Assembly: GCF_000527695.1 (NCBI RefSeq)
Contig: NZ_ATSX01000002.1
Location: forward strand, 186,001-250,000
Length of the DNA: 64,000 nt
Direction of reading: 5' to 3'
Origin: Commensalibacter papalotli (ex Servin-Garciduenas et al. 2014)
GTDB lineage: Bacteria; Pseudomonadota; Alphaproteobacteria; Acetobacterales; Acetobacteraceae
Shown: one piece after another, positions 35,552 to 46,700 of the stretch
Numbering within the stretch: the first letter of the stretch is position 1
Layout: each line of letters opens with the position of its first letter
Notes under the pieces: generated by a model
What the model saw: only the letters and a program-made list of their open reading frames with translations
Databases searched by the model: none
What the model was told of the DNA's origin: nothing
Made by a program: the position numbers and the translations under genes

Positions 35552-37855
35552 ATGTCTAAAATAGCTCCTGGAGGACCTGGAATATCCCCTACTTGGACAA
35601 GTAGCGCAAAAGATATTATTGGAACGTCTTTATTAAAAAGTCGTGTTTGGTTTACTGTTGGATATGGTATACTTAACGAAATTTATTGGCCATCTTGTAG
35701 CAAACCTCAAATCCGAGATTTAGGCTTTATTGTTGCTGTTAATGGTGAGTGGTTCGAAGTAAAACGCTTGCATAATTATACATTAAGCACCCCTTCTGCA
35801 GAATTATTACTTCCTAAAATTACACATAAACATCAACTTTTTACCTTAGAGCTTGAAATTATTGTTGATCCCCTCAGAGATGTCTTATTAATTCAGTATA
35901 AGTTAGAAGGAAATGGTGCAAAACTTTACTCTTTATTATCCCCTCACTTAAGTGGAAATAGTGAAAGTAATATAGGATTTATTACATCCAAAGGAATGAT
36001 TGCTGAAAAAGATGATTACGCCATTATGCTTGCAGCAGATAGTGGGTTTAATCGTTCCAGTGTTGGGTATGTAGGTAACTCTGATGGTTGGCAAGATTTT
36101 CATCAAAATGGTCAAATGACATGGGAATATGAACAAGCAGGCCCTGGAAATATTGCAATGATGGGCGAGCTTACTGAAAATAATGGGGTTTTAGCTCTTT
36201 CTTTTGCCAATACTAAAGAAGGCGCTCAAACGTTGGCTTATAGCTCGTTAGCGACGGGTTATCCTAATGTTCGAGAACAATATGTTATTTGTTGGACAGA
36301 ATGGTTCAAGTTTTTTAACTTTCCCAAAAGTGATAAACTTCCTGACGTTTTATTAGATGCTATTAAAAGGTCTATGGCGGTTATAAAAAGTCATGCTGGA
36401 GGAACTTTTCCAGGCGCTTTGGTTGCAAGTTTAAGTATTCCTTGGGGGTATGCTCATAAAGATACAGGGGGATATCATCTAGTCTGGCCAAGAGATTTAG
36501 TCGAAGTTGGCTTTTCCATGTTAACTTGTGGAATGCTATTAGAGGCTAAGCAAATCCTTTCCTATTTAATTTCTATTCAATTGCCTGATGGCCATTGGAT
36601 GCAAAATAATTTTACTGATGGTCGCCCTTATTGGCAAGGATTACAACTTGATGAGGTGGCCTTTCCTGTATTATTTGCGGTAAAATTGCAAGAGGAAAAT
36701 CTAATTGATGGTATGGAGGCAGCCGTTGAGAATATGATTCAAAAAGCGATTGCTTTTATAGTTCATAATGGCCCTACTAGCCCTCAAGATCGTTGGGAAG
36801 AGAATTCAGGAATTAATGCTTTTACGTTATCTTTAATGATAGCAGCTTTGGTTACAGGTGCGCATTCTAAATTTCTTGATAAAAACGATGCGGAGTATGC
36901 GTTAAAGCTGGCAGATGACTGGAATAATCGTCTAGAAGAGTGGGTTTATGTAGAAAATACAGATTTAGATCAAGAGCATCAAATTGATGGTCACTATGTT
37001 CGCATTAATCCGAATAATTGTCCTGCAAAATATGGATATGTTGATCTTAAAAATAGAAATGGGCAATCTATTGAAACATATAAACTTCTTGGACTAGAAT
37101 ATCTTTATTTAGCTAGGCTAGGATTACGTCATCCTACGGATAAGCGTATTGTTGATACAACAAAGTTGATTGATAAAGCTTTATGCGTCAATTTACCCCA
37201 TGGTCCTTATTATTATCGGTATAACGAAGACGGTTATGGCGAGCATGAAGATGGTAGTGCGTTTGATGGTAGTGGTATTGGGCGGTTATGGCCATTATTA
37301 AGTGGTGAACGAGGCCACCAAGCTGTTTTATGTAAAGAAGACGCAACAGATTATATCAAAGCTATTCTTGCCTCTGCCAGTAAAGGGGGAATGCTTCCAG
37401 AACAAATTTGGGATCAAGAAGATATTCGAAGATATGGATTATATAAAGGACGTCCTTCAGGCAGTGCTATGCCATTAATTTGGGCACATGCAGAATTTAT
37501 TAAACTTATTTATATCCATATATCTCAAAAACCTATAGAGCAGTTTGCTTGCGTTACAGATCGCTATTTAAAAAACAATCAAAAATCTGATGCTATTTAT
37601 TGGTATGATACGATTGCTTGTGGCTCTGTTTCTTCAAAATATAAATTGTGGATACAGGCTAGCAGCCCTTTTAATTTACATTATGGATTTGATGGATGGA
37701 ATGATATCCAAGATCAGTCAAGTCAGCCTTTAGGGTTTGGAATGTATGGTGTTTGTTTAAATCTTAAAAATCTTGCTGGGAAAAGAATTAATTTTACACG
37801 TCATTTTGAAAATAATGGGTGGGAAGGAAGAAATTGGGAAGTCCCCGTAACCTAA
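35552..37855 (+). CDS. GH15 glucoamylase (glucan 1,4-alpha-glucosidase)
   Basis: Releases glucose from non-reducing ends of alpha-glucans. The 767-residue protein has an N-terminal beta domain (about 1-270, GISPTWTSSAKDIIGTSL) and a GH15 (alpha/alpha)6 barrel. WPRDLVEVGFSML and PYWQGLQLDEVAFPV line the active site; PQDRWEENSG gives Glu416/Glu417 and LPEQIWD gives Glu617, the expected acid/base pair. The C-terminus has a further beta-rich tail. No signal peptide is visible, so it probably acts on intracellular glycogen. It converges on glgA 9 bp away. A clear AAAGGAA site precedes ATG. Confidence 0.93.
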   Translation: MSKIAPGGPGISPTWTSSAKDIIGTSLLKSRVWFTVGYGILNEIYWPSCSKPQIRDLGFIVAVNGEWFEVKRLHNYTLSTPSAELLLPKITHKHQLFTLELEIIVDPLRDVLLIQYKLEGNGAKLYSLLSPHLSGNSESNIGFITSKGMIAEKDDYAIMLAADSGFNRSSVGYVGNSDGWQDFHQNGQMTWEYEQAGPGNIAMMGELTENNGVLALSFANTKEGAQTLAYSSLATGYPNVREQYVICWTEWFKFFNFPKSDKLPDVLLDAIKRSMAVIKSHAGGTFPGALVASLSIPWGYAHKDTGGYHLVWPRDLVEVGFSMLTCGMLLEAKQILSYLISIQLPDGHWMQNNFTDGRPYWQGLQLDEVAFPVLFAVKLQEENLIDGMEAAVENMIQKAIAFIVHNGPTSPQDRWEENSGINAFTLSLMIAALVTGAHSKFLDKNDAEYALKLADDWNNRLEEWVYVENTDLDQEHQIDGHYVRINPNNCPAKYGYVDLKNRNGQSIETYKLLGLEYLYLARLGLRHPTDKRIVDTTKLIDKALCVNLPHGPYYYRYNEDGYGEHEDGSAFDGSGIGRLWPLLSGERGHQAVLCKEDATDYIKAILASASKGGMLPEQIWDQEDIRRYGLYKGRPSGSAMPLIWAHAEFIKLIYIHISQKPIEQFACVTDRYLKNNQKSDAIYWYDTIACGSVSSKYKLWIQASSPFNLHYGFDGWNDIQDQSSQPLGFGMYGVCLNLKNLAGKRINFTRHFENNGWEGRNWEVPVT

Positions 37856-37864
37856 AGTTTTACT

Positions 37865-39307
37865 TTATCCCTTATGTAATATTTCATTATATAGGGAGAT
37901 GTAACTTTGAGCGGTGGTATTCCAGCTAAAATCTTTGGTCATGGCGCTTTTTTGTAATTGGCGCCATTTCCTTTGGGTTTTCCATAAGATCAAAGAGCGA
38001 TGAATTGCGTTACCAAGATCGTGGATGGTGCTTTCATTGAAGACAAAACCTGTGGCTTGATTAGTAGCCATCGCTTCTAAAGAACAATCAGTTACAGTGT
38101 CTGCTAATCCTCCTGTTCGTCTGACTAACGGTAACGTCCCATATTTTTGTGCATAGAGTTGGGTTAATCCACAAGGTTCAAAACGACTGGGAACCATTAA
38201 AATATCAGCTCCGGCAATAAAACGGTGAGATTCTGGTTCTGTATACCCAATGATTGCTCTCATATTATTGGGATATTTATAAGCAAGTTGACTGAAAGCA
38301 TGCTCTAGATGAGGATCTCCTTGCCCTAAGATAACGAATTGTAGGCCAGCATCCATCATTTTAGGTAGGATTTCCAAGACCATATCCAGACCTTTTTGAT
38401 AACTCATTCTGCTGACGATGGTAAAGAGTGGAGACCCTTGTAGTAATGGGAGCCCAAGTTCTTGTTGAAGAGCTTGTTTGTTTTTGATTTTATCTCTTAA
38501 GTTACGTACGGAATAAGGTTGTGTTATTAAAGGATCTTTGTCAGGTGCCCATATATTTTCGTCAACCTGATTTAAAATACCGCTAAAACGATGCTCATGA
38601 TATCGTTGTTGTAATAAACCGTCAAATCCATGAGAGTAACGAGGATTAAGTATCTCTTGAGCATAGGTAGGGCTTACGGTGGTAGAATGATTAGCATAAT
38701 ATAAGGCGGCTTTTAAAAATGAAATTTGCCCATAAAACTCTAAACCATCAATATTATAAAAGCTGTCTGGTAGCCATAGCTCACGCAAGTGATGAGGAGA
38801 AAACATGCCAGGAAAGGCGATATTATGGATGGTAAAAACACATTTAGCAGGATAGTTATTCGCAGCGAGATAAGCACAAGATAATCCCGCGTGCCAATCA
38901 TGAGCATGAACAATATCTGGTTTCCAAAAAGAATCACAACCTTTGGCCAGCTCACAAGCAACAAAACCTAATAAAGCAAAACGAATATGATTATCATTAT
39001 ATGCAATTTTATTTTGATCGTGATAAGGGCTGCCTGGTCGATCGTATAAATTAGGGGCATCAATGATATATAAAGGGATTGTATCATAGACAGCGTAATA
39101 TAAAGTTATATTTCCAGCGAAACTATGAAGATCTGTTACTTTTTGTTTGCTTGGAACATGGTTAATAATATTTGGGAACCCAGGTAGTAAAATCCGTGCA
39201 TCAACAGTTAAACGGCGTTGTGCCGCAGGTAAAGCAGCCATGACGTCGGCTAGGCCACCTGTTTTTAATAACGGAAAAAATTCAGAACAAACATGTAATA
39301 TATTCAT
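37865..39307 (-). CDS. glgA: Glycogen synthase
   Basis: GT5 enzyme that extends alpha-1,4-glucan with ADP-glucose in the cytoplasm, 480 residues. It begins MNILHVCSEFFPLLKTGGLADV with the ADP-glucose lysine motif KTGGLADV, then VHAHDWHAGLSCAYL, HNIAFPGMF, TVSPTYAQEI and the C-terminal RFEPCGLTQLYAQKYGTLPLVRRTGGLADTV. Start choice: ATG at 39307; a GTG three codons upstream (39316) is possible, and neither has a strong ribosome-binding site. It follows glgB after 85 bp and converges with glucoamylase. glgC (ADP-glucose pyrophosphorylase) is not in the window. Confidence 0.95.
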   Translation of the reverse strand: MNILHVCSEFFPLLKTGGLADVMAALPAAQRRLTVDARILLPGFPNIINHVPSKQKVTDLHSFAGNITLYYAVYDTIPLYIIDAPNLYDRPGSPYHDQNKIAYNDNHIRFALLGFVACELAKGCDSFWKPDIVHAHDWHAGLSCAYLAANNYPAKCVFTIHNIAFPGMFSPHHLRELWLPDSFYNIDGLEFYGQISFLKAALYYANHSTTVSPTYAQEILNPRYSHGFDGLLQQRYHEHRFSGILNQVDENIWAPDKDPLITQPYSVRNLRDKIKNKQALQQELGLPLLQGSPLFTIVSRMSYQKGLDMVLEILPKMMDAGLQFVILGQGDPHLEHAFSQLAYKYPNNMRAIIGYTEPESHRFIAGADILMVPSRFEPCGLTQLYAQKYGTLPLVRRTGGLADTVTDCSLEAMATNQATGFVFNESTIHDLGNAIHRSLILWKTQRKWRQLQKSAMTKDFSWNTTAQSYISLYNEILHKG

Positions 39308-39392
39308 CAAGAACACTTTATATATAATATATTAATAAATATATTCTAAACCATGATTAATCATTACATTAAATTAATAATATAATATAGAT

Positions 39393-41582
39393 TTAAAATA
39401 TATTTTTAAGCTTAATATAAAACGTACAAAAAGGTGGTAGTGATATTGATAAAGACCATTCAAAATTGTGTGACTTTATAGGTTCACTGATTATTTTACG
39501 TTTATCAAATGTATTTTTTCCATAATACATCGCATGATCTGTATTTAAAATAATTTCATAAACCCCATGATGGGGGACTCCAACTCGGTAGTTTTCACAG
39601 ATGGTAGGAGTAAAGTGGCTAATAATCAAAATAAAATTATCATTTTGATCTTTTCTAATAAATGCAAAAACAGAGTTGTCACTGTCATCAGTAATGATCC
39701 ATTCAAAACTTTTTATATTATGATCATATTCATATAAGGGGGGCGTGTTTTTATAAAGATGATTAAGGTCCTTGATTAAAGATTGCACACCTTTATGTAA
39801 ATTGTGTGTCGGGTTATCTAATAGATGCCAGTCTAATTGAGTATTATGATTCCATTCATTATATTGTGCAAATTCACAACCCATAAAGAGTAGTTTTTTC
39901 CCTGGATATGCCCACATAAAGGCGTAATAAGCACGAAGATTTGCAAATTTTTCGTCACCTAAACCAGACATTTTTTCTACTAAAGATTTCTTTCCATGCA
40001 CGACTTCATCATGAGATAAAGGCAGGATAAAATTTTCACTCCAAGCATATAAAATGCCAAAAGTCATTTTATTATGATTGAATTTACGGTAAATGGGATC
40101 CTGTTGCATATAATCCAGTGTGTCATGCATCCAGCCCATATTCCATTTATAATTAAAACCCAGACCATCTTGTTCAGGAGGGAGGGTTACGCCATAAAAA
40201 TTAGTAGATTCTTCTGCAATCATAGCAATTTCAGGCGTATGTTTGTGCAGTAAGTTATTTGTATAACGTAGGAAGTCGACAGCTTCAAGATTAATATTGC
40301 CACCAAATTTATTGGCAATCCATTCTCCATCTTTGCGGCTATAGTCGCGATAAATCATTGAGGCAACCGCATCAACTCGAAGACCATCAAACCCAAATCT
40401 TTCTATCCAATATAGGGCATTACTGGATAAAAAATTACAGATAAAGGGGCTGTTGTAATTGTAAATAAGTGTATTCCAGTCAGGATGATATCCCTCTTTG
40501 GGATCAGGATATTCGTAAAGATTAGTACCATCAAAGAATTCTAAACCATATGGGTCTTTGGGAAAATGCCCAGAAACCCAATCAAGAATAATATTAATAT
40601 TATTTCTATGTGCTGTTTCAATAAAGTAAATAAGGTCTTCTGGAGGTCCAAAGCGACAAGTGGGGGCATAAATATTAACAGGTTGATATCCCCAAGACCC
40701 ATCAAAAGGATGTTCTTGTATAGGGAGAATTTCAATATGCGTAAAACCCATTTCTTTGACATAAGGAATGAGTTGCTCAGCAAGCTCCCTATAAGTTAAC
40801 CATTTATTTGTTTTTGCATTAAGTTTCCATGATCCTAAATGCACTTCATAAATAGAAATAGGTTGATTTAATTGATTGGCTTGATTTTGTTCTGGTTGAC
40901 GTCGTTTTACAGGGGGAGGGTTATGGATAATGGAAGCTGTTTCAGGGCGTAATTGATTAAAAAAGGAATAAGGGTCAGATTTAAAAAGGATTTCGTTTGC
41001 TTGCGTTAAAATTTCGTATTTATAGAGTTGTCCTTGTACAAGATCAGGCATGAAAATTTCCCAAAAACCACTTTCTGGGCGCAATCTCATTGGATGCCTG
41101 CGTCCATCCCAAGCATTGAAATCTCCGATAACAGAAACACGCTGGGCATTAGGAGCCCATACAATAAAACTGACCCCTGAAATACCATCAATTGTTGTTT
41201 TATGAGCACCAAGTTTTTCATAGGAATAGATATCCTTGCCACTGTTAAGTAACCAGGTATCATATTCTGTCAAGATTTTACCAAAACGATAAGGGTCTTC
41301 TATAATTTGTTCACTATTTTCCCAATTGATTTTAACTAAATATGGGAAATAGATATCTTGTTTAATTTTACCTTCAAAGAAACCTTCATGATGTGTTTGT
41401 TTTAATGGCAAGATTTCTTTGTGAGTTGCTTTTTCAAGAATGCTAACTTGTTTTGCGCCAGGTAAAAAAACACGAAACTCCAAATAACCTTTTATAAAAT
41501 GAGGCCCTAAAAGAGAAAAAGGGTCATTACATTTTCCTTCTAATAATTGAGTTCGTGTTTTTTCGGTTTTTTTTTCTGTCAT
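39393..41582 (-). CDS. glgB: 1,4-alpha-glucan branching enzyme
   Basis: GH13_9 enzyme that cuts and transfers glucan chains to make alpha-1,6 branches, 729 residues. N-terminal carbohydrate-binding module 48 (about 120-215, FIVWAPNAQRVSVIGDFNAWDGR), then the TIM-barrel with HIEILPIQEHPFDGSWGYQ, DGLRVDAVASMIYRDY (nucleophile Asp404), MIAEES (acid/base Glu457) and LSHDEVVHGK (Asp region), and a C-terminal all-beta domain. Length is normal for the two-N-terminal-domain type. It is first in the glgB-glgA pair. Confidence 0.96.
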   Translation of the reverse strand: MTEKKTEKTRTQLLEGKCNDPFSLLGPHFIKGYLEFRVFLPGAKQVSILEKATHKEILPLKQTHHEGFFEGKIKQDIYFPYLVKINWENSEQIIEDPYRFGKILTEYDTWLLNSGKDIYSYEKLGAHKTTIDGISGVSFIVWAPNAQRVSVIGDFNAWDGRRHPMRLRPESGFWEIFMPDLVQGQLYKYEILTQANEILFKSDPYSFFNQLRPETASIIHNPPPVKRRQPEQNQANQLNQPISIYEVHLGSWKLNAKTNKWLTYRELAEQLIPYVKEMGFTHIEILPIQEHPFDGSWGYQPVNIYAPTCRFGPPEDLIYFIETAHRNNINIILDWVSGHFPKDPYGLEFFDGTNLYEYPDPKEGYHPDWNTLIYNYNSPFICNFLSSNALYWIERFGFDGLRVDAVASMIYRDYSRKDGEWIANKFGGNINLEAVDFLRYTNNLLHKHTPEIAMIAEESTNFYGVTLPPEQDGLGFNYKWNMGWMHDTLDYMQQDPIYRKFNHNKMTFGILYAWSENFILPLSHDEVVHGKKSLVEKMSGLGDEKFANLRAYYAFMWAYPGKKLLFMGCEFAQYNEWNHNTQLDWHLLDNPTHNLHKGVQSLIKDLNHLYKNTPPLYEYDHNIKSFEWIITDDSDNSVFAFIRKDQNDNFILIISHFTPTICENYRVGVPHHGVYEIILNTDHAMYYGKNTFDKRKIISEPIKSHNFEWSLSISLPPFCTFYIKLKNIF

Positions 41583-41701
41583 GTATATAATTTTATCTAT
41601 TGGTAAAAAATAGGTTTAATTTATTCTGACATAGATTTAAGTTTTTGAAACCTAATCTTTTCGTAATAAAAACACAAACAAGTGAAGGTGATGTTATAAA
41701 A

Positions 41702-42289
41702 TTATTTAATAGAGCTGTGGTAATATTTACGAAGCTCTTCTTTCCATCCATTTTTGATACCAACATTTTTTTCATCGGTCACATCATCGATAAGCCAATG
41801 ATTTTGGCGCTTGATTAAATTAAAGTAAGTTTGTTGTTGACCAGGATGCTCGTTAGAAAAAAGTTCATCTTTTTGGAAATTATCGCTGCCATTTAGAATA
41901 AAATCAAAAGAAACCTTTACTCGTGCTGTATTTTGGGTTTGCTGTAATGTTTCTATCTTCCTTACAATAATACCATCCATTGTATCTTGACAATTGCAGA
42001 TAAAATCATAATCGATGATACTATTATCTCCTTGTGCGGACGTTAATTTTTCATCTTCCTTAATCACATTTAGGAAATCAGGTGAAAAAAAATGACTGTT
42101 TTGTAGATCAGCTGGATCAATATTACTTATTCCATTATCTGATTGAGGTTGATAAGAAGAATAAATATCTTGAATAGTTTTAATAGGGCTCTCTTGTGCA
42201 TAAGCTTTACTTTGCAATAGAAAAATTGTTCCTATAAAAATAATAGCACACCAATATATTCGAGTTCGTTGCACTTGATTAATCAGCAT
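41702..42289 (-). CDS. Secreted DUF3828-like protein
   Basis: A protein of about 195 residues with a hydrophobic signal peptide (CAIIFIGTIFLLQSKAYA, cleavage after AYA). The mature part has DIYSSYQPQ, ADLQNSHFFSPDFLNVIKEDE, SIIDYDFICNCQD and VSFDFILNGSDNF with HWLIDDVTD near the end, consistent with the DUF3828 fold of periplasmic YbjP-type proteins. Two cysteines lie in CNCQD. The ATG at 42289 is used; a TTG at 42298 is an alternative. No functional information is available. It is not obviously co-transcribed with neighbours. Confidence 0.62.
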   Translation of the reverse strand: MLINQVQRTRIYWCAIIFIGTIFLLQSKAYAQESPIKTIQDIYSSYQPQSDNGISNIDPADLQNSHFFSPDFLNVIKEDEKLTSAQGDNSIIDYDFICNCQDTMDGIIVRKIETLQQTQNTARVKVSFDFILNGSDNFQKDELFSNEHPGQQQTYFNLIKRQNHWLIDDVTDEKNVGIKNGWKEELRKYYHSSIK

Positions 42290-42498
42290 TTTAAACAATA
42301 TCCAAGATGATACTACATTATAAAAAGGAAGAGAATAGTTAATAAAATTATACCTTAATCTTTTACAATACTGAATTTATATTTTTAATCAATTAACTAT
42401 AACATTATTTAAACAATATATATTATTCAATAAATAGGAGTGTTACTAGAGGAAATATCTTGGTATTTAATATCATTAAAAGCGTTAAGAGAATATTA

Positions 42499-42543
42499 AG
42501 AGAAAAGCAGAGATACAAAAAGGTTCATTCTTTTTCTCTGCTT
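42499..42543 (-). terminator. Terminator of the aas-ndh operon
   Basis: AAGCAGAG (42505-42512) and CTCTGCTT (42536-42543) pair around a 23-nt loop and are followed on the minus strand by TTTTCTC. It lies 12 bp past the NADH dehydrogenase stop. Confidence 0.65.
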
Positions 42544-42554
42544 GGATAGTGATT

Positions 42555-43799
42555 TTATCTGGAGAGGTTGCGCAATAAGTCAGCTAAAATTGCACTTATC
42601 CCTCTGAATGTACCTAGGATATTCATTTGATGAGTGCGATATAACAAAATATGAGCTAAATGTGCTAATATGCCTTTGACTTGTCCTGTCGAACCAAAAG
42701 AGCCAAAAGAGCCATAACGACCTACACTGATTAAAGATCCGTAATCTTTATACATAAAACGTGGAATATTAGTTTCTTTATGAATAATTTTTATAAAATT
42801 TTTGCTTAGATAAATAGCTTGTTGGCGTGCAACTTGTGCTGTTGGTGCCAAAGGCTTATCTTGCATAAAAGAACAATCCCCAATTACAAAAATATCAGGA
42901 TGATTTAAAAGCTGAAATTGTGAATTGACAATAAGTTGTAAATTCTTAGAGCGCTCTCCATTGGAAATATCGCCAGAAATTTCAGTAGCTTTGATACCCG
43001 TCGTCCAAACTACCTGATTTGCAGGTAACGTTTCTCCTGAACTTAAAACAACATGATCTTTAGTAACCTCGGTTACTCTGGTTGATAATAAAGTTTTTAC
43101 CCCAATTTGATCCATTGTTTTTTGCACAGATCGACTGATTGGTTTTTTAAAACTAGGTAATACTCTGTCTCCTGATTGAATAACGGTTATATCTATATAT
43201 TTTTCTAAATTATGATTCGTATATTGCGAGGATTGCTGTAAAACATGAACGACTTCACCTGCAAGCTCAATTCCAGTGGCTCCAGCACCAACAATAATTA
43301 TATGATGTTTTTTTTGCAATAATGTTGATTGTATGGTGTATTTTTTGAGGTCATCGTAAAACTCAATCGCATATCCAACGTCATCAATTGTATAAGCAAA
43401 CTCTTTTACGCCTTTAGTGTTAAAATCATTTGCCCTGCTGCCTAACGCGACAACAAGATAGTCATAATGAACAGTTCTTTGGGGTAAGATTTCATCGTCA
43501 TGTTTATCAATATATGGGGCCAGTATAATTTCTTTTTTTTCTGTATTGACCTCTGACACTTCACCAGGTTGAAACGTAAAATTGTGACGTTTTGCTTGGA
43601 TTAAAAATGGCATTCCTTGTTCTTGAGGAGATGCTGTTCCAGCAGCAAAAGTATGTAACATAGGCTTCCAAGTATGAAATTCATTTTTATCAATTAAAGA
43701 AAGTTCATATTGAGAATGATCGATTTGTTTATTAATTCTGACCAAGAATTCAATTCCTGCAATCCCACCGCCTAGGACAACGATTTGTTTTTTTCTCAT
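42555..43799 (-). CDS. ndh: Type II NADH dehydrogenase / NAD(P)-FAD oxidoreductase
   Basis: Peripheral membrane flavoprotein of 414 residues that passes electrons from NADH to quinone without pumping protons. FAD site VVLGGGIAGIEFL (8-20), NADH site IIIVGAGATGIELAGEV (about 166-183), QVVWTTGIKAT and the third FAD motif DIFVIGDCSFM. A C-terminal part with RGISAILADLLRNLSR is amphipathic and probably membrane binding. It overlaps aas by 4 bp, an unusual partner. Many acetic acid bacteria use such enzymes, but the exact acceptor is not proven. Confidence 0.88.
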   Translation of the reverse strand: MRKKQIVVLGGGIAGIEFLVRINKQIDHSQYELSLIDKNEFHTWKPMLHTFAAGTASPQEQGMPFLIQAKRHNFTFQPGEVSEVNTEKKEIILAPYIDKHDDEILPQRTVHYDYLVVALGSRANDFNTKGVKEFAYTIDDVGYAIEFYDDLKKYTIQSTLLQKKHHIIIVGAGATGIELAGEVVHVLQQSSQYTNHNLEKYIDITVIQSGDRVLPSFKKPISRSVQKTMDQIGVKTLLSTRVTEVTKDHVVLSSGETLPANQVVWTTGIKATEISGDISNGERSKNLQLIVNSQFQLLNHPDIFVIGDCSFMQDKPLAPTAQVARQQAIYLSKNFIKIIHKETNIPRFMYKDYGSLISVGRYGSFGSFGSTGQVKGILAHLAHILLYRTHQMNILGTFRGISAILADLLRNLSR

Positions 43800-46700
43800 T
43801 TTGTCGAATTCTCCAATTTTAATAAATGTAATTGTTTTTGTAATTCTGGATAATTGATTTTCCCTGTTGCAAATAAAGGGATTTCTTTAACAATTTTAAC
43901 AGTTTTAGGAAGCATGATTTTTGCAATATCATGCTTCTTGCTATAGGATAACATTTGCTCAATTGTCGCATCTTGTTGCGTTGTAATCAACAATAATTGT
44001 TCTCCTTTTTTCTCATCCGTTAAATTTACTACAGCATTCGTTGCAGTTGGCCATATTTTTGTCGTCATGCTTTCCACAGCACTCATGGAAATCATTTCAC
44101 CGCCAATTTTTGCAAAACGTTTTACACGACCAGAAATCGTAATAAAGTTATCACTATCAATTGAAACAATATCCCCTGTATCATACCATTCATTTTCAAT
44201 AGGTTGTATAACGCCAGGGTTTGTATTTAACATATAACCCATCATGATATTATGGCCTTTTATTGACAGTTTTCCTCCTATACTAATTCCTGGAACAGGA
44301 GTGATTTTATGATCAATCCCAGGCAAGAAGTGCCCTACGGTTCCATTACGATGATTCATTGGCGTGTTTAAAGCAATGACAGGAGAGCTCTCTGTTGCAC
44401 CATACCCTTCGAAAATACGGACACCAAATTTTTCAGCATATAATTTATGTGTTTCTTCTTTGACTTTTTCTCCACCGGTAATAATGTATCGCATGGCATA
44501 AAAATCATAAGTATGTGCATATTTAGCCCATGCATTTAAAAAAGTATCGGTACCAAAGCATATGGTTGCATCTGTATCATAAATCATAGAGGGGATAGTT
44601 TTATAATGTAAAGGGTTAGGGTAATGGAAAGTACGAACTCCATTGAATAAAGGTAGTAATGTAGCTCCAGTTAATCCAAGAGAGTGGAAAAAAGGCATGG
44701 CGTTAAAGACATGATCTGCACAGCTAAAGTCAATTACTGAGGCTACTTGTTGGCAGTTGGTTAAAATATTGTGATGGCTTAATACAACAGCTTTTGGGTG
44801 GCCTTCCGAGCCAGAGGTCGACAAAATAACTGCGGGTGACTGATAAGAAGCCTTCATTCCGGGAAGGTTTTCTGGACGTAATAAATCTAATTTTGCTTTG
44901 GCTTTATCTGATAAGGTAAGATTTTTGATAATATCTTCTATGTAAATAATTTTAACTTTTTGTAAAAGTTTTGCTTCTAACTCTTGTAACCCTCCTTTGT
45001 CGATAAATAGATGGCTTGAAATAATGGTCTTGATTTGTGCAGTTTGAAATATATTCAAAATATTTTCTGCGCCAGTCGAGATGTTGATTGGGTGTGGCAC
45101 GCGACCAAAAGCAGAAAGAGCCATAAATGAGACAATAGCACCACAAGAGTTAGGAAGTAATAAGCCAATACACTCACTTAAAGTAGTTTCTTTTTCTAAT
45201 TTTCGACCGAATAAAATCGCCCCTATACATAAACGATCATAAGTAAAAGGTTCACGTTTGATATCTTCAATAATTTCTCTTTTTTTGCCATAGAGATCCT
45301 TTGCATCAATCAGTGCCTTAAAAAGTGTTTTTTCAGTGTTTTTTGCAGCAAAGGAAGTGTTAATCATAATTTGTTCTAGAATATTACCAATATAATTTCT
45401 GTTCTCTTGATGAGAAAGATTGTGGTTAAGGTGGTCGTTTAAGTCAACTGGTGGTCTAATGGTTATGGATACTCGAGGGAATAATCGGAGTGGTAACTTG
45501 CCTTTCATGCGTCCCAAAATACTGAATTGTAATCCATTTATGTAAATAGGCAATATCTTTGCGTTTGCGTTATAAGAAACGATGCCTGCACCTTCATATA
45601 ATTTCATCAAATTTCCCGTTTTAGTCAGGCGCCCTTCGGGGAAAATAACTAGTTTTTGGTTTTTATCACGAACAGCTTGAACCATTTCTTTAATGGTATA
45701 TGGGGATTGAATATCTACGGTAAATGTTTTTACAAATGCCAAGAAAGGACGAGCCCACCATTTTTGTGCTGTTTTAGTATAAATAGCAAAAGCAGGCTGT
45801 TCAGGAAGAAGACAAGATAACAAGCTGGCATCAGCAAAAGAGGTATGATTGCAAACAATGACAACCTTATCGCCTGCTTGATGAAAGTTTTCAATTCCTG
45901 TGACAGTTACTTTATGAAAAATTTTGAAATAGATTTTGAATATAAATTGAAGAATTTTGGAAGTAAAAAAACGCATGATATATACAGCCACAAATATATT
46001 AATGATTGAAAGAGATATGAATAGAGATGCAGAAGAAACTCCAAAAGAGCTTGCTTTTGCCCAGATAAAAGCGCCTATGACCATCATGATGGCATTAATA
46101 ATGTTGTTACCAGCAATAATTCTAGCTTTACTGCTTTTAGGGGATTTTTCTTGTATAATGGCATAAAGTGGAACTGAGTAAATACCACAACAGATTGCCA
46201 TCAAGGTTAAATCAACAAGAATACGTATTCCTGTAAATGAGGAGACGAAAAAGGATAAAGAAGACACTGTTTGAATAGATATGATTGCATAACCAAAATC
46301 GAAACAAAATAGAGAAATTCCAATCGCAGCGACAGGAACAAATCGTGCAGAAATATTTCCTCTAAGTAAACGAGAGCACAAGATAGACCCTCCAGCAACG
46401 CCTAAAGAGAAACAGCTGATAAACAAATTGGTTAAATAATGACCATTATGGTGAATAATTTGTGCAGAGAGATCAAAGATACCAGCGCCAACCATAGATC
46501 CGATTGTCCAAAACCAAGATATACCCAAGATACATAACCAGATACTACGATTTTTATTAGATAACAGAATTGTTCTGTAAGTTTCTTGAATAATATTAAT
46601 ATTTAATATGAGGTTTTGATCTGCTGGTGCAACTTTATTGATTTTTAAAACTGAAATTAAACTTAGGATAGATAAGATAAAAGCAGACCCACAAACCCAA

